Source: Pinus tabuliformis (Eukaryota; Streptophyta; Pinopsida; Pinales; Pinaceae). Taken from it: a stretch of 64,000 nt of DNA. The notes under the pieces were generated by a model. The model saw only the letters and a list, made by a program, of their open reading frames with translations, was not told where the DNA came from and did no database searches. Where the stretch lies: NCBI GenBank assembly GCA_031772625.1, contig CM062815.1, positions 606,407,980 to 606,471,979 of the forward strand. The letters are read 5' to 3'. The position numbers and the translations under genes were made by a program. Below are positions 47,143 through 59,339 of this stretch, in pieces. Positions within the stretch are counted from its first letter, which is position 1, and each line of letters starts with the position of its first letter.

Positions 47143-49071
47143 ATGATGCTAATACCATGGCGCAGACTCCTCCTGATAGCCTGCACCTCTCTCTTCTTAC
47201 CACTTATTCCTGCACAGGTCGATGAGGATCATCCACACACCACTTTCATCTTCGACGGATTTAACGGAACCCACCTGATCTTGGAAGAGGAGGCTTCTGT
47301 CATCGGCTCGAAATCCGTGCTTGCTCTCACAAAGCAATCGCATTTTATGATCGGCCGCGCGCTCTATTCAATTCCCGTGCAGATGAAAAGCAACGAGACT
47401 CGTTTCTCCTTTAGCACTACCTTCGTTTTTTCCATTGTGCATCCTCCCTCTAACGACGGAGGACATGGACTAGCGTTCATCATGATGCCCCACAGTTACC
47501 CCATTCGCGCTATTGCGTCCCAGTATTTGGGCTTGTTAGACCTCACCAGCAACGGGCGGCCATACAATCACTTATTTGCAGTGGAGTTCGATACGACCAA
47601 GAATCCGGAATTCAATGATCCCGACGACAACCACGTGGGTGTAGACGTCAACAGCCTCATCTCGGAGCAGACCGTGCCTGCCGGTTATTGGGATGGGGTG
47701 GACAGCTTCCATGGACTGAGCCTCAAGAGTGGACAGAACATACAGGCCTGGATCGATTACAATCATCCTCAACGCCGCCTCAACATTACCATCACGTTAG
47801 CCGGCTTGCCGAGACCGCACAGGCCATTGATATCTATGAAAATTGATCTGCACAGTGTTCTGAAAGAGAAGATGTTTGTTGGATTTTCAGCATCCACAGG
47901 GATGTTAGTGGAAGACCATTACGTTATGGCGTGGAGCTTCACCAACGAAGGGACGGCGCCGCCCGTCAATGTGTCGCGTCTCCCTTCACTTGCTAACATG
48001 TATTCCAAACATCTGGACCCGGGATTCATAGCCGGCGTCACCGTGGCCACCTTGGTTCTCTTCACGCTGGGGATTTGGGCGGTCTGGTTTCTCAAAAGAG
48101 CGAAAAACAGGGAAACGATCGAAGAATGGGAGGAAGAGTACTGGCCCCATAGATTCACTTACAAGGAGCTCAGCATCGCCACCAGCAGATTCCGTGGTGA
48201 TAACATTTTGGGACAAGGGGGTTTTGGCAAAGTTTACAAGGGCGTCCTCCCGAGCAGCGGCCAAGAAGTCGCAGTGAAGTGCATAACGAAGGAGTTCACG
48301 GAGGGAATGAAAGGGTTCGTCGCAGAGATCTCGAGCATGGGGCGTCTACAGCACCGGAATCTGGTCCATCTCCGGGGCTGGTGCCGGAGGGAAAAACACT
48401 TATTCATAGTTTACGACTATATGCCTAACGGCAGCTTGGATAATCTGATATTCGGAAACCCAACCCTAGTCCTGCCGTGGCCTCGGCGATACGCGATCCT
48501 GAAAGGCGTGGCGGCGGGACTGCTGTATCTGCACGAGGGATGGGAGAAAACGGTCATCCACAGAGACATCAAGGCAAGCAACGTACTTCTGGATTCCGAG
48601 CTCAACGGGCGGCTAGGAGATTTTGGCCTCGCTCGACTGCATGATCAGAGCGAGAATCCTCGGACGACTCATGTGGTCGGAACATTGGGGTACATAGCGC
48701 CGGAACTCATATACACGGGGAAGGCCACTCCCAGCTCGGATGTATTCAGTTTTGGGGTTCTGCTGTTGGAAGTGGCATGCGGAAGGAGGCCCGTGGATCT
48801 GTCGAAGGACGCCGAGCAAACGATTTTAGTGGAGTGGGCATGGGAGCTGTACAGCGAGGACAGGCTGCTGGAGGCATCGGATCCAAAGCTGGGGAAGGAC
48901 GGATATGATGTGGGCGAGATGGAGAAGGTGCTAAAATTGGGGTTGTTGTGCTGTCACCCAGAGCCGGATAACAGGCTGCGCATGCGCCATGCCTGCCAAA
49001 TACTGGAAGGCGAAGCTCCTCTTCCGGACATCTGCATATCTTCGTTAAACGTCAGTTTTATGGGTTCTTAA
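47143..49071 (+). CDS. L-type lectin-domain receptor-like kinase, complete, intronless
   Basis: From the Met codons at 47143/47146 the protein has a hydrophobic signal (RRLLLIACTSLFLPLIPAQ), so this start is preferred over the in-frame ATG at 46984, which would hide the signal behind 53 residues. A legume-lectin domain follows (FIFDGFNGTHLILEEEA; metal site AVEFDTTKNPEFNDPDDNHV; end VGFSASTGM), then one membrane helix (FIAGVTVATLVLFTLGIWAV). The kinase shows GQGGFGKVYKG, AVKCI, VIHRDIKASNVLLD, DFG and APE, so it is an RD kinase with all catalytic residues. The protein (about 643 residues) is of normal length. It would act at the plasma membrane, sensing extracellular ligands in defence or stress; the ligand is unknown. 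It is GC-richer than its surroundings and undamaged. Confidence 0.93.
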   Translation: MMLIPWRRLLLIACTSLFLPLIPAQVDEDHPHTTFIFDGFNGTHLILEEEASVIGSKSVLALTKQSHFMIGRALYSIPVQMKSNETRFSFSTTFVFSIVHPPSNDGGHGLAFIMMPHSYPIRAIASQYLGLLDLTSNGRPYNHLFAVEFDTTKNPEFNDPDDNHVGVDVNSLISEQTVPAGYWDGVDSFHGLSLKSGQNIQAWIDYNHPQRRLNITITLAGLPRPHRPLISMKIDLHSVLKEKMFVGFSASTGMLVEDHYVMAWSFTNEGTAPPVNVSRLPSLANMYSKHLDPGFIAGVTVATLVLFTLGIWAVWFLKRAKNRETIEEWEEEYWPHRFTYKELSIATSRFRGDNILGQGGFGKVYKGVLPSSGQEVAVKCITKEFTEGMKGFVAEISSMGRLQHRNLVHLRGWCRREKHLFIVYDYMPNGSLDNLIFGNPTLVLPWPRRYAILKGVAAGLLYLHEGWEKTVIHRDIKASNVLLDSELNGRLGDFGLARLHDQSENPRTTHVVGTLGYIAPELIYTGKATPSSDVFSFGVLLLEVACGRRPVDLSKDAEQTILVEWAWELYSEDRLLEASDPKLGKDGYDVGEMEKVLKLGLLCCHPEPDNRLRMRHACQILEGEAPLPDICISSLNVSFMGS

Positions 49072-51766
49072 CCCACAGCTGGTCTTTCACCGTTATATTA
49101 CTAAGAAATAAAGGCGGTCAAAAAGAATGGGCTCGATCCTGCCTCCGCTAATTCAAATTGCAAAATGTTCCGAAGGTTGAATACTATATTCTGCGGTCTA
49201 CAGAATTATTCTACACAATTTCAGAGAAAGGCGTGGGATATATTATTGTTTTACGTTTATTACTATAAATGTTGGGACAATCTGCAGAATACAGTGTATA
49301 GTAGAGTGGGCGTTTAAAGATTGTTTCAAGGTTTCCTTTTTCATTATAACATAAACATTTAATTACTTTAAAAACATGCATATTGAAAAATTATTAACTT
49401 TTTTCCCTTTCATTCCTCCATTGATTTATGGTGATTTCTCCTCTATTAATATGGGAGTGGTCTATAACAAGACTTTTTGGAGATTCCGATGACAGAATTC
49501 GGCGGAAAAAATTGAGGTTAAATATTGATTTGTATTATTTAAAATGGTTTTTTAACTGCATATTTGGATTCAGCACCTGAAAAACCCCTGGGACGCTTTG
49601 ACTGTCCACAAACTAGCTATCAAACTTGCGATTCCAATAAATTGCCGCCTAATTTTAACCGGAAAAACCCACCAGAAAAATTTCCAAAAAATCACATTAT
49701 AGACAACTACATTAATATGTACATGCTTATCAATTAAATTCAAAATTCATGATTTTTTCTTATCATCGATCCCAAAAATTCTACAATAAAAGTAATGCCT
49801 CGACAACATCATCATAATCACATAAATGCTAGATGACATCATCATTATCACTTAGAATTTTTCATTTTCATTTTCATGTATATTTGATTTTAAATATTAT
49901 TTCTATGTATATTTTGTTAAAACGTTGTTATTATTTAATTTTATAAATGTGTACATTTGGTTAAAACGTTGTTATTATTTACTTGTTATTATAAAATAAA
50001 ATATTTGTGAAAATTTAAATCTTAACTCTATTCAAAACTTATAGAAATAAATTAATTAATGTTTAAATGAATTTTAAAATTTAATTGGGGACTTTAGGAA
50101 CACAAGAGAGTCATTTTATATTCCATTAACCACTTCATTTGACATCATCATTGTTTTTGTTAGCCATGCCCATCTTCAATTATGGCTAGGATGAGGGAGT
50201 ACTAGTAAACTAACATTAGTAAGAAAGGTGAAAAAACTAATATTGGTAAAGAGAATATTGGAGTACTACTAAACTAACATTAGTAAGAAAGGTAAGAAAG
50301 GTGAAAAAACTAATATTGGTAAAGAGAATATTGTTCAGCTATTCATTGACTTTAGAGCTAACCAATCACTTGATTCGAGGAAGAAGAATATTTTCTGTGG
50401 ACTAGTGGACACTCCCAACATGAAGAAACAACTAGATGGATCAATGCTTTATGTTATTTGGTAAACGTCCTTGCAACAATTAGGAGGTTTCCTTGTATTT
50501 CTTTTGGAAATTATGGGTTAACTTCATTTTTTATCTCCATGTCAATTATTTTGATGATGGAGAATTCTTGGGGTAGGTCATAGCTCTTATCAAGATTGAG
50601 TAACTGCCAACTGGCATTAATAGGTTCACAAACTCCCAGTTAATTATTTAAATTTAAACTCTTAAGCCACTTTAGCTCGAAGATAGGATTATATCATCCA
50701 TGACATGTAGTCCAATTTATTATACAGTTCCACTATGTATACGTAGGGCCTTCAAGTAAGGCTATCCATTTTGGTTCCAGTGAAATTGTTTCACATTGAT
50801 GCAAGTTATTGCAAAGATACTTATAATGGCCTAACAAAGGATCTTATTTGAAATAGTTTCTTGGAAAAGAGCAGTACACCATACTTTTTATATTTTCATT
50901 TGCTCATGTATTAAGTTTTATTTTGAAAAATATCCAATAAACATAATCTTAAAGTATTTATAGTTGTCTCATTTCTTTTTTTCTTGGCATGTATGGCTCT
51001 TGAGAGATGACCTACCTCACTTCATGCAATAAAATTGTTCTTCTCCCAGCCTTGATGCAATGGGTGTTATGACATGCTCCATTGGAGCTCCTCACACCTA
51101 GGTATCATAAACTTAGGTATTTATGATGTTACATTATTACAAATTAATTATATGGTTCATATGACATGTATTCTTTGTCTTTCTTTGTGCCGAGAAAAGA
51201 GTGAGCTTGGTTTAGGGTTTTTTAATAAATATATATATATATAATTAATTAATAATATCTTGAATCAATATATTCATCTTATAATAATAATTGAGTAATT
51301 TAAAACAAGACTTTAGAACATTTCAAAGAGGAAGAAAAATTGGCTTGGTTTTCATTTAGATTCATTGTGGATCCTTTTACCCATGGAATGGATATATGTA
51401 TGTAGGTATCTATGCTAATGAAATTCTAAATTTAACAAATTTTCATCCATTCAAGATTTTTGAAATACGAAAACATTGCCAAATATATTAGATTAAATAG
51501 TTTTTGTGTATCCACATGATTGTTAAATACGCATAGTTAACTTAGCATATTAGAAGTTAGCTACAAAAGAATTATTGTTATATGTACAAAATATTAAAAG
51601 ATGCTTCTTCATTGGTTAGATTTGGAGTTTTGAATGATTTGATATACATTAATGAAATCACATCAAAGCATGAAGAAGAATCTATGAAACTTTTTATTTC
51701 CCAAAAATTGTTAGAAAATTTTCTGGAGTAAAGGAGTGGAGTCTAGCTCAAAATTCGGTTGTCTTA
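49072..51766. other. Intergenic DNA downstream of the receptor kinase
   Basis: AT-rich DNA with no recognisable gene. Small duplications are visible, such as gttaaaacgttgttattatt twice near 49918-49980. Confidence 0.5.
50205..50337. repeat. About 70-bp direct duplication
   Basis: Two adjacent copies share actaaactaacattagtaag, aaaggtgaaaaaacta and atattggtaaagagaatatt. The second copy has an extra ggtaagaaa. Confidence 0.85.
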
Positions 51767-52608
51767 TGTTGCGACAAAGAAATCGCAAGTACACAAAGGC
51801 TTAATAAAACACAAAACACAGAATTCATTCACTGCAAAATAGAGTAAAACAAAAAAGGTTGTGGTAAATCTACTTGTGAAAGATTAATACCATAATGCAA
51901 CAAGCCACACTTTATATTATATGTTAAAACACAAGAAAATACATTCACAAGCCACACTTTATAATATGTTAAAACACAAGAAAATACATTCAGGTCATAA
52001 ATGAAGAATGTAGCTCCAAGTAAAAAAAAACACAGAAGACTTACTGCCATTTACGCATCAGTTGTTGAGTAACCCCACTGAGTAAATGTATGTAAAACTT
52101 CGTAAAAAAGTTTTCACATGCCCACCAATATTTCCTCCATGATTTTCTCCTCACTACCTCACAGACTTTCACCCTCTCTTGCTCTCTAACTTGCACAACG
52201 TTACAAATGACTTTTACAACCATATTTATCTCAACATACAAATTTGACATTAATACAAGACAGAGAAAACCATATTTATCTCAACATACAAATTTGACAT
52301 TAATACAAGATAGAGAAAATAATTAATACCTAACATGGGCAATTTTACATAGTAAATGGTTTTTTGAACTTGGAGGTGTTGTGGAGTGTCGGCAAGAGTT
52401 GCGGAGTGAATGTTTGCCCATATTTATTTACCAACTTAATTAAGTGCCTTAACTTATTTGTTGTGTTGCGGAATGGTCAGTGTTGTACTTTTCTCTGACT
52501 TCAGTCCTTTCGTGTGCAAACAAAATTGCAACCGTGTAGTAGCTGACCAGGAAAGCATGGTGTTTGTTAGTGTGTTTAATACAGTGGTCGGGATTATTAT
52601 TTCCAACA
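51767..52608 (-). repeat. Ty1/copia 3' LTR
   Basis: The ends TGTTG and CAACA are inverted matches, and the minus-strand purine tract TTAAGGGGGAG lies directly inside at 52609 onward. Two internal direct duplications are present (51900-51995 and 52210-52320). No partner LTR is in the window. Confidence 0.8.
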
Positions 52609-53399
52609 CTCCCCCTTAATCACAACTATCACCATTAACAATTCCCAAACAGTCTCTAAGATAAAAAAAACTTTCACGTGCCAATGACTTTGTGAAAATA
52701 TCAGCAAATTGTTCCTGTGACCTGCAGTGCAGCAACACAATTTCATCATTGTTAATCAATTCTCTGATAACATGATATTTAGCATCAATATGCTTGGTCC
52801 TCTTGTGAAAAACAGAATTCTTTGATAATGCAATTGTTGAGGTGTTGTCGCAGAAAATAGTTGTTGTTCCCCCTTAGTCGTGACGAAGATCCCTCAACAT
52901 TCTTCTCATCCAAACTGCTTGACTTGTTGCTGTTGTTGCGGCGACATATTCAACTTCTGCTGTTGACAGTGACACTATTGGCTGCTTCTTGGAAGCCCAT
53001 GAAATGGCTCTAGAACCCAAATGAAAAACATATCCTGATGTGCTCTTTCTGTCATCGACACTTCCAACCCAATCACTGTCAGTATAACCAACCAACCTGA
53101 AATCATCTGTTGCGACATACTGAATACCATACTCCTTTGTCCCATTGACAAACCTTAGAATCCTTTTCGCTGCTTGCCAATGTGTTTCCTTAGGTGTCTC
53201 CATGAACCTTGACACCAAACTCATTGCATACATTATATCCGGCCTATTGGCATCAAATACATCAAGCTGCCTATCATGCTTTTGTACAATGTTGGATTGA
53301 CATTGCTGCTGCAATCTTCTTTGCTCAACCTCAACCCCATGACAATTGGAGTTGGTGCGGGCTTGCTGTTCTGCATCTTAAACCTCTCCAAAATGTCTA
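52609..53399 (-). pseudogene. Ty1/copia RNase H end of pol, truncated
   Basis: The minus strand encodes the copia RNase H: RPDIMYAMSLVSRFMETPKE, GYTDSDWVGSVDDRKSTSGY, SWASKKQPIVSLSTAEVEYV and QAVWMRRMLRDL. Below it, stop-broken sequence continues to the purine tract. Upstream residues (ILERFKMQNSKPAPTPIV) are in another frame, so a frameshift lies near 53260-53320. The coding region stops abruptly at 53399, where LTR-B is inserted. Confidence 0.88.
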
Positions 53400-54211
53400 T
53401 GTTGGCTTGAGGAGGCCTGACCTAGGTTCGAAGTTAATTATCCAAATGAATCCTTGTACTATTGGCCCTTTCGGCAACATCCCGTAGAGCGTGGACAGAT
53501 GTCTCATGTGAAGCAGTATCAGGGGATGCTGGAACCAAGTTTTCGCACCCTTGAGATGTTTGTGGGGTCGGTTTAGTCCAACTGTGAATACCTTCATACA
53601 GGTTACTTCCCGCACTGCCTTGGCCTGCAAAGCCTTCATGATCTATTATAATCACATTCGTTTAGCCCTAACTAGGGACTGGGATGCTTTCACACTACTA
53701 AGGCAACGATCTGTGCTAATTCCCCAAGTTACACATTACTTATCTTCTTATACTTGTTAGTTAAATTCACGTAAACAGATACTTTGTCTTATATTCTCTT
53801 AGTCAACATAATCATATAAGTTTGCACATATAAACAGTAAAAATGCAATTCATACCCAATATACTCAATGCATAAAACAGGAAAAGATACACAGAAATGA
53901 TATGAAACTTCTCTTTATTACTTCTCCAAAGGTTACAGACTCAACTCGCCCTACGCACTCAACTGCAGGGGACCGCACAATCAGCTGCGGACTACTAGGC
54001 CTCTGCGCACTCAGCTGCAGAGCCTTCTCCTACTCTATGACCCAAGACTCGACTCTACACTTCGATAAGACTCAATTATTCATCTCTATTGCTTCCACTT
54101 CTCTTACTTATTTACAACTTAGAGCCTTGTTGTATTTCTAAATCCGACATTACATTACAAAAATGAGGGTGGACAACCCTATGACTCATTTACAATCTTT
54201 GCGCTATGTGC
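53400..54211 (-). repeat. LTR-B, left part (right-edge element 3' LTR)
   Basis: It starts TGTTGGCTTGAGG inside the copia element and matches LTR-A. The LTR is interrupted at 54211 by the third gypsy element and continues at 59240. Total length without the insertion is about 900 bp. Confidence 0.78.
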
Positions 54212-54544
54212 TGTTATGAAACTAGCTCACAAAAAGATAGAAAAGATAGATCAATTCCTTATAATTCAGCCTCTTCGAGGGGGCAACCTCCTTTACATTA
54301 CACAAATGAACAATTCTTGGATGATTCAAATGAAAAAACCTCCTTTATATATATAGGGATCTAAAGGGTCACAATATAACCAAGCCAACCTAACAATAAT
54401 AATATAAAAGCACAAAAATAACAATAGAGGGATTCTATGGGGCACAATAATAACAATATGGGGACAATAGGGGCACAACAATATTAATAAGGGATACAAT
54501 GACAATAGTAATGGGGGAATCACTAGTATTATAGGGACCTAACA
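54212..54544 (-). repeat. Third gypsy element 3' LTR
   Basis: 333 bp, aligned with 58911-59234. The minus strand has the purine-rich GAAGGAGAGGGG just inside, the likely polypurine tract. Confidence 0.9.
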
Positions 54545-54569
54545 TGCCCCTCTCCTTCAAAAACGTGTT

Positions 54570-57500
54570 TTCCTCAACGCTTGAGTAGTTCTGGATGCTT
54601 CTGTATAAAATTCTCATCCTCCCATGTGGAATATTCAACATATAAGTTCTTCCACTTTATGAGATACTCCGAAATTGATCGATTTCGTAGCTGTCAAGTT
54701 CTTGTTTCTGTGACTACTTCTGGTTCCAATATAATTTTTCCTTCCTCATCAAGTTGTGGCAATATTGTTTGAATTGGGAGCTTGTCGCATATAACCTTCT
54801 TTAAACATGAAACATGGAATGGATAAAGGTTGTAATAGACCTGGGGTCTTAATTGTTTCAACTTTATTTTGTTGGCAAACCAAACATTCTGCCACAAACT
54901 TTTGAATATCCGATTTAAGGCCATCCCAAAAAAATTCCTTCTTAACCCTGTGGTAAGTTTTTAAAAATCCTAAGTGCCCTCCTAAGGGAGAAATGTGCAA
55001 TTCCATAAGTATCTTTTGTTTGAGTTGGGAATTCTTACAGAGGCATAAGCGATCTTTGTACCGTAACGAATAATTTTTCCAGCTAAATGTATCAGATGTA
55101 TTGGAATTTTGTTGTAACTTTCAAATAAGTGCCCACACTTTTTTGTCCTTATTCCATTCCTCCCTTGCTTTGCTTATCCAATCTAGTTGGATAATAGAAA
55201 TAGTGCACAATAATGCTTCCACATCCTCATCCTTTCTTGAGAGTGCATCTGTCACAACATTTTGCTTCGCTTTTTTGTAGATGATTTCAAAGTCATAACC
55301 CAACATCTTTGTGACCCATTTTTGTTGCTCTTCAAAGGATAATATTTGTTCTAAAAAGTGTTTAAGACTATCATGATCCATTTTTACCTTGAAGTGTCTT
55401 CTCATTAGGTAGGGTTGCCATTTCTTAAGTGCATGTAGTATTGCCAACATTTCCTTCTCATAAATAACTTTGTGTAAATACTTTCCCTTGATTGGACGAC
55501 TTTTGAAAGCAATGGGTCTTTCATATTTCATTAAAACAACACCAAATCCATTTCCTGAAGCATCACATTCCACAATAAAGGTTTTTGTGAAGTCTGGTGT
55601 AGCTAAGACCAGTGCTTGGCACATTGCCTCTTTAAGATGTTCGAAGGCCTTTGTTGCTTCTGGAGTCCATGAAAATGCATCTTTCTTCAATAATGTTGTT
55701 AGAGGTGATGCTATTCTCCCATAATTCTTAACAAAGTTGCGATAATGCCCTGTCAACTCGAGGAATCCTCGCAGATGCTTTATGGATGTGGGGATTTTTC
55801 ATTCCTTAATGGCTTTAATTTTTCTAGGGTCTACCTTAACACCTTCATGAGATACAATATGACCCAGATATTCCACCTCTTGAAATCCAAAGAAACATTT
55901 GGAGTTTTTTGCATATAATTGTTTTTCCTTCAATAGTTTGAGCACGCTATTAACATGTTCAACATGATCCTTCCAAGACTTGCTGTAGATTAGTATATCA
56001 TCAAAAAATACTAACACAAATTTTCTAAGGAAGGGTTTGAAAATGGAATTCATCAAACCTTGAAACATAGAAGGTGCATTGGTAAGGCCAAAAGGCATGA
56101 CCAAAAATTCATAATGACCCTCATGAGTTCTAAATGTTGTTTTCGGAATGTCTTCAGTCTTCATTCTGATTTGATGATATCCTGAACAAAGATCCAACTT
56201 GGTGAAGTAAATTGATCCATGCAATTCATCCAATAATTCATCAATGACAGGAATGGGAAATTTATCTTTAATAGTGAGCTTGTTGAGCTCCCTATAATCT
56301 GGACACATGCGCCAAGATCCATCCTTCTTGTGCGCGAATACTCCTGGAGAAGAGAAAGAACTTTGACTAGGTTGAATTATACCATCCTCTAACATTTCTG
56401 CAACCATATGTTCAATTTCACTCTTTTGGGCATAGGGATATCTGTACGGCCTGATGTTTGGAGGAACACTTCCTTGAATCAAATGAATAGCGTGATCATG
56501 ATCACGAATAGGTGGGAGACCTTTGGGAGTCTAAAATACCTTGGAATGATTGTCCAAGACTTGTTGGAGATCTGGAGAAATAGATGATTTCACTGTGGAA
56601 ACATCTACTGAACATAATTGTGCAATTACACCTCGTTGTTCCTTCTTTAGAAGCTTTGCCATACTGTTAGAGCTGATTATCTTTCCCGGTTTCCATGCAA
56701 TACCCCTTAATTCAACTTCCTTTCCTTCCGCATAAAATTTCATGAATTTTTTTTGAAAATAAAAAGCTATTGTACCCAAGGATTGTAGCCATTAGAATCC
56801 TAGTACAACATCAACACCACCCATTGGACTATTAAATACATATTCTCCCATGGATAGCTTGATATTAGGGCACTTTCCAGAGCAATTTATAGTTCCTTCG
56901 TTCGCAGCCATCACTTGACACTCTGGTGTTGGAGATAAGAAGCAATTCAATTCTTTGGCTATCTTACAATGAATAAAATTGTGGGTACTTCTTGAATCAA
57001 TCAACACTATTACCTTTTTGTTCTTTATATGTCCTTCTATCTTGATAGTTTGAGGAGTGGTAATTCTAGCCAATGCATTACAAGATATGGTTGGATTCAT
57101 TTCTTCTTTATCTAGGGTTTGTTCCTGGAGTATATCCTCTTCTTTTGAAAAATCTTGTTCCTTTTCTTCCTCCTCTTCACAATCTATGTAGAATAATTTC
57201 TTCTCAGCACACTTATGACCTTTAGTGTATTTGCTATCACAGCTGTAACAAAGCCCTTTTGCTCTTTTTTCTTCCAATTTTTGTGGTGTCAACCTTATAG
57301 GTTATGGAAGGCTAGGGACAACAACACTTCCATCTTTATAGTTGTGAGTGGTAGGCTTCTTGGTTGCCATAACTTTGCTTTCCATTTTTCTTGCTAACCT
57401 AAATGCCTTCTCCAATGAATCAGGTTCCCAAAGGTGAACCTCATGTTGGATATTATCCTTTAAATTCCCTATGAACACATCAATCCTATGCTCCTCTGGA

Positions 57501-58234
57501 ATATCTTTTACCCTTATGTTCAATTTTTGGAAGTCCTCAATGTGCTCCATCATTGAACCCTTTTGTTTGAGATTTATCAATTGGCTAAAAAAAGTGTTGC
57601 TTTTTGTATCCTCATAATGTGCTGTCATTTCTTCCATGAAAATTGCCCAAGTGACAATTTGTTTACAAGAGCAAAGCAATTGATACCATATAAACTGATT
57701 TGGTTCCAAATATAAAGTTGCAATATGTAACTTTTGTGTGTTTTGCAGATTATAGAGATCGAAAAATTACTCCATCTGTAGTATCCATGTTCCGAGATCC
57801 TTGCCATCAAACTTCCTCATATCGATTTTTGGAACATGGTGGGTCTTCAATCCAACATTAGAGTCTATGAATCCATGATTAACATTTCTTTTGTTCTCAT
57901 CATGAGTTTCCTTTACTACCCTTTCAACATTAGTGACCATTTCTTGTAGCAACTTATTCAAATTTATCTTCAATTCTTCCATCTTATCGTCCATGCCATT
58001 CATCTTAGCTTCCATGCCATCCATCTTAGCTTCCATCTTAACTTTCATTCCATTCATATTAGCTTCCATGCCATTCATCTTGGCTTCATTTACCTTTAGT
58101 GAGAATGAAAGTTGTTGTACATGGTCTTGTAATTTTGATATATCATGTTGCATTTCTTCCTCTTCTTCATGAGTCATGCTAGAGCTTTCAGGTTGCTTAC
58201 TAGGTGTTTCCATTTTCTTTCTTTGGGGCATCAA
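54570..58234 (-). pseudogene. Third gypsy element gag-pol, broken
   Basis: The frame begins MMPQRKKMETPSKQP at 58234. Gag carries a coiled-coil run with repeated MEAKMNGM units, then the zinc knuckle CYSCDSKYTKGHKC near 57240. Protease reads LIDSRSTHNFI near 57000, in which the catalytic DSG has become DSR. Reverse transcriptase (56480-55800) has [10 protein letters not shown]; RNase H (55750-55130) has FIVECDASGNGFG; the integrase HHCC finger is near 54990-54880. At about 54830 the sequence jumps from LLQPLSIP to FHVSCLKK, removing the catalytic integrase core. The chromodomain (SEYLIKWKNLYVEYSTWED) is at about 54690-54600. Stops at 57767, 57302, 56792 and 56531 lie at Gln positions; the stop at 55799 lies at a Trp position. 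Confidence 0.88.
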
Positions 58235-58896
58235 TTATCGATAATAATGCTTCATTATGCCCTTCCAATTCCTTCAAACTAATTTTTCAAATGAAGCTTA
58301 TGCAAAAATTTAAAAAAATCTACTCACCTTTTTTCACTTTGTAGGAGCTCAATATTGCATCTGATGTATCTTTGTAATTTCGAATCTTCTAGTTCTGAAA
58401 TTGTGAACTACAGTAGCCCTCTATGTCCTCTTTCCAATGACACTAGTCTGATCAAATTTAGATTCTGCAAGAAAGAGTTATTCACAATCTCCCAAGATGA
58501 CCTGATTATATACCTTTTCAGATGTGCGAACTTGTATGAAGTGCCATGTGTCACTGTTTTTACCTTAGGATCTAAAAAATATACACAGGAAACCGCAGTC
58601 TGTCCTATTTCTGCAACTTCTCACGAAATTTCAATCTGATGCTCAAAACAAAATTTATGACTATTTTCCCCAGGTCACCTGTTTGTAATTTAATTCAGGA
58701 GTCTACAAAAAAAGCGAACTTCCTTAGATCATATATCCGCAAATATAGCGCAAAAAGCTCTAAAATTTGGACCCAAGGTTCAGAATGATTTCAACCCAAA
58801 TGGGTTTTTTTTTAGCATTAGAAACGTTTCAGAAAAAAGGTTATAGCAAAACTTCCACGATGACCTGTTTGGAGCAACGAAACCCTAGAATCCAAA

Positions 58897-58908
58897 GCTC
58901 TGATACCG
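58897..58908 (-). promoter_or_regulatory. Primer binding site, initiator tRNA-Met type
   Basis: The minus strand reads CGGTATCAGAGC two bases inside the 5' LTR. Eleven of twelve bases match the initiator tRNA-Met site used by chromoviruses. Confidence 0.8.
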
Positions 58909-58910
58909 AA

Positions 58911-59234
58911 TGTTATGAAACCAGCTCACAAAAAGATAGATCAACACCTTATAATTCAGTCTCTTCAAGGGGGAAACCTCCTTTACATTACAGAAATGAA
59001 CAATTCTTGGATGATTCAAATGCCAAAACCTCCTTTCTATATATAGGAGTCTAAGGGGTCACAATATAGCCAAGCTGACCTAACAATAATAATATAAAGG
59101 CACAAAAATAACAATAGAGGAATTCCATGGGGCACAATAATAACAATGTGGGGACAATAGGGGCACAACAATATTAATAAGGGATACAACAAAAATAGTA
59201 ATGGGGGAATCACTAGTATTATAGGGACCTAACA
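58911..59234 (-). repeat. Third gypsy element 5' LTR
   Basis: 324 bp, paired with 54212-54544 and differing by scattered substitutions and small indels. Confidence 0.9.
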
Positions 59235-59239
59235 TGCGC

Positions 59240-59327
59240 CCAAAAAACATGGAGTCTTTACATCGGATTTGGTCAAAATCTAGGCTTTAAGCCCCAAAAC
59301 TTCCCTTGGGGGATCCCGTGCCCAACA
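59240..59327 (-). repeat. LTR-B, right part
   Basis: It continues LTR-B after the third gypsy insertion and ends GTGCCCAACA at 59327, the inverted match of TGTTGG. The adjoining minus-strand GTTGGGGGCC (59328-59337) is a good polypurine tract, so LTR-B is the 3' LTR of a minus-strand element extending rightwards. Confidence 0.75.
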
Positions 59328-59339
59328 GGCCCCCAACAC

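Larger units (their letters stand above)
54212..59234 (-). mobile_element. Third Ty3/gypsy chromovirus, 5.0 kb, deleted integrase
   Basis: Short LTRs (54212-54544 and 58911-59234) start TGTTATGAAAC and end CCTAACA. The flanking 5 bases are TGTGC (54207-54211) and TGCGC (59235-59239), a target duplication with one change. The minus-strand order is primer site, gag, protease, reverse transcriptase, RNase H, integrase finger, then a deletion straight to the chromodomain. It lies inside LTR-B. Confidence 0.9.

Noticed and set aside
53400..54211. Independent solo LTR with its own gene-like frames
   Set aside because: The matching right end at 59240-59327, the adjoining polypurine tract and the integrase upstream show that it is the 3' LTR of the right-edge element split by the third gypsy element.
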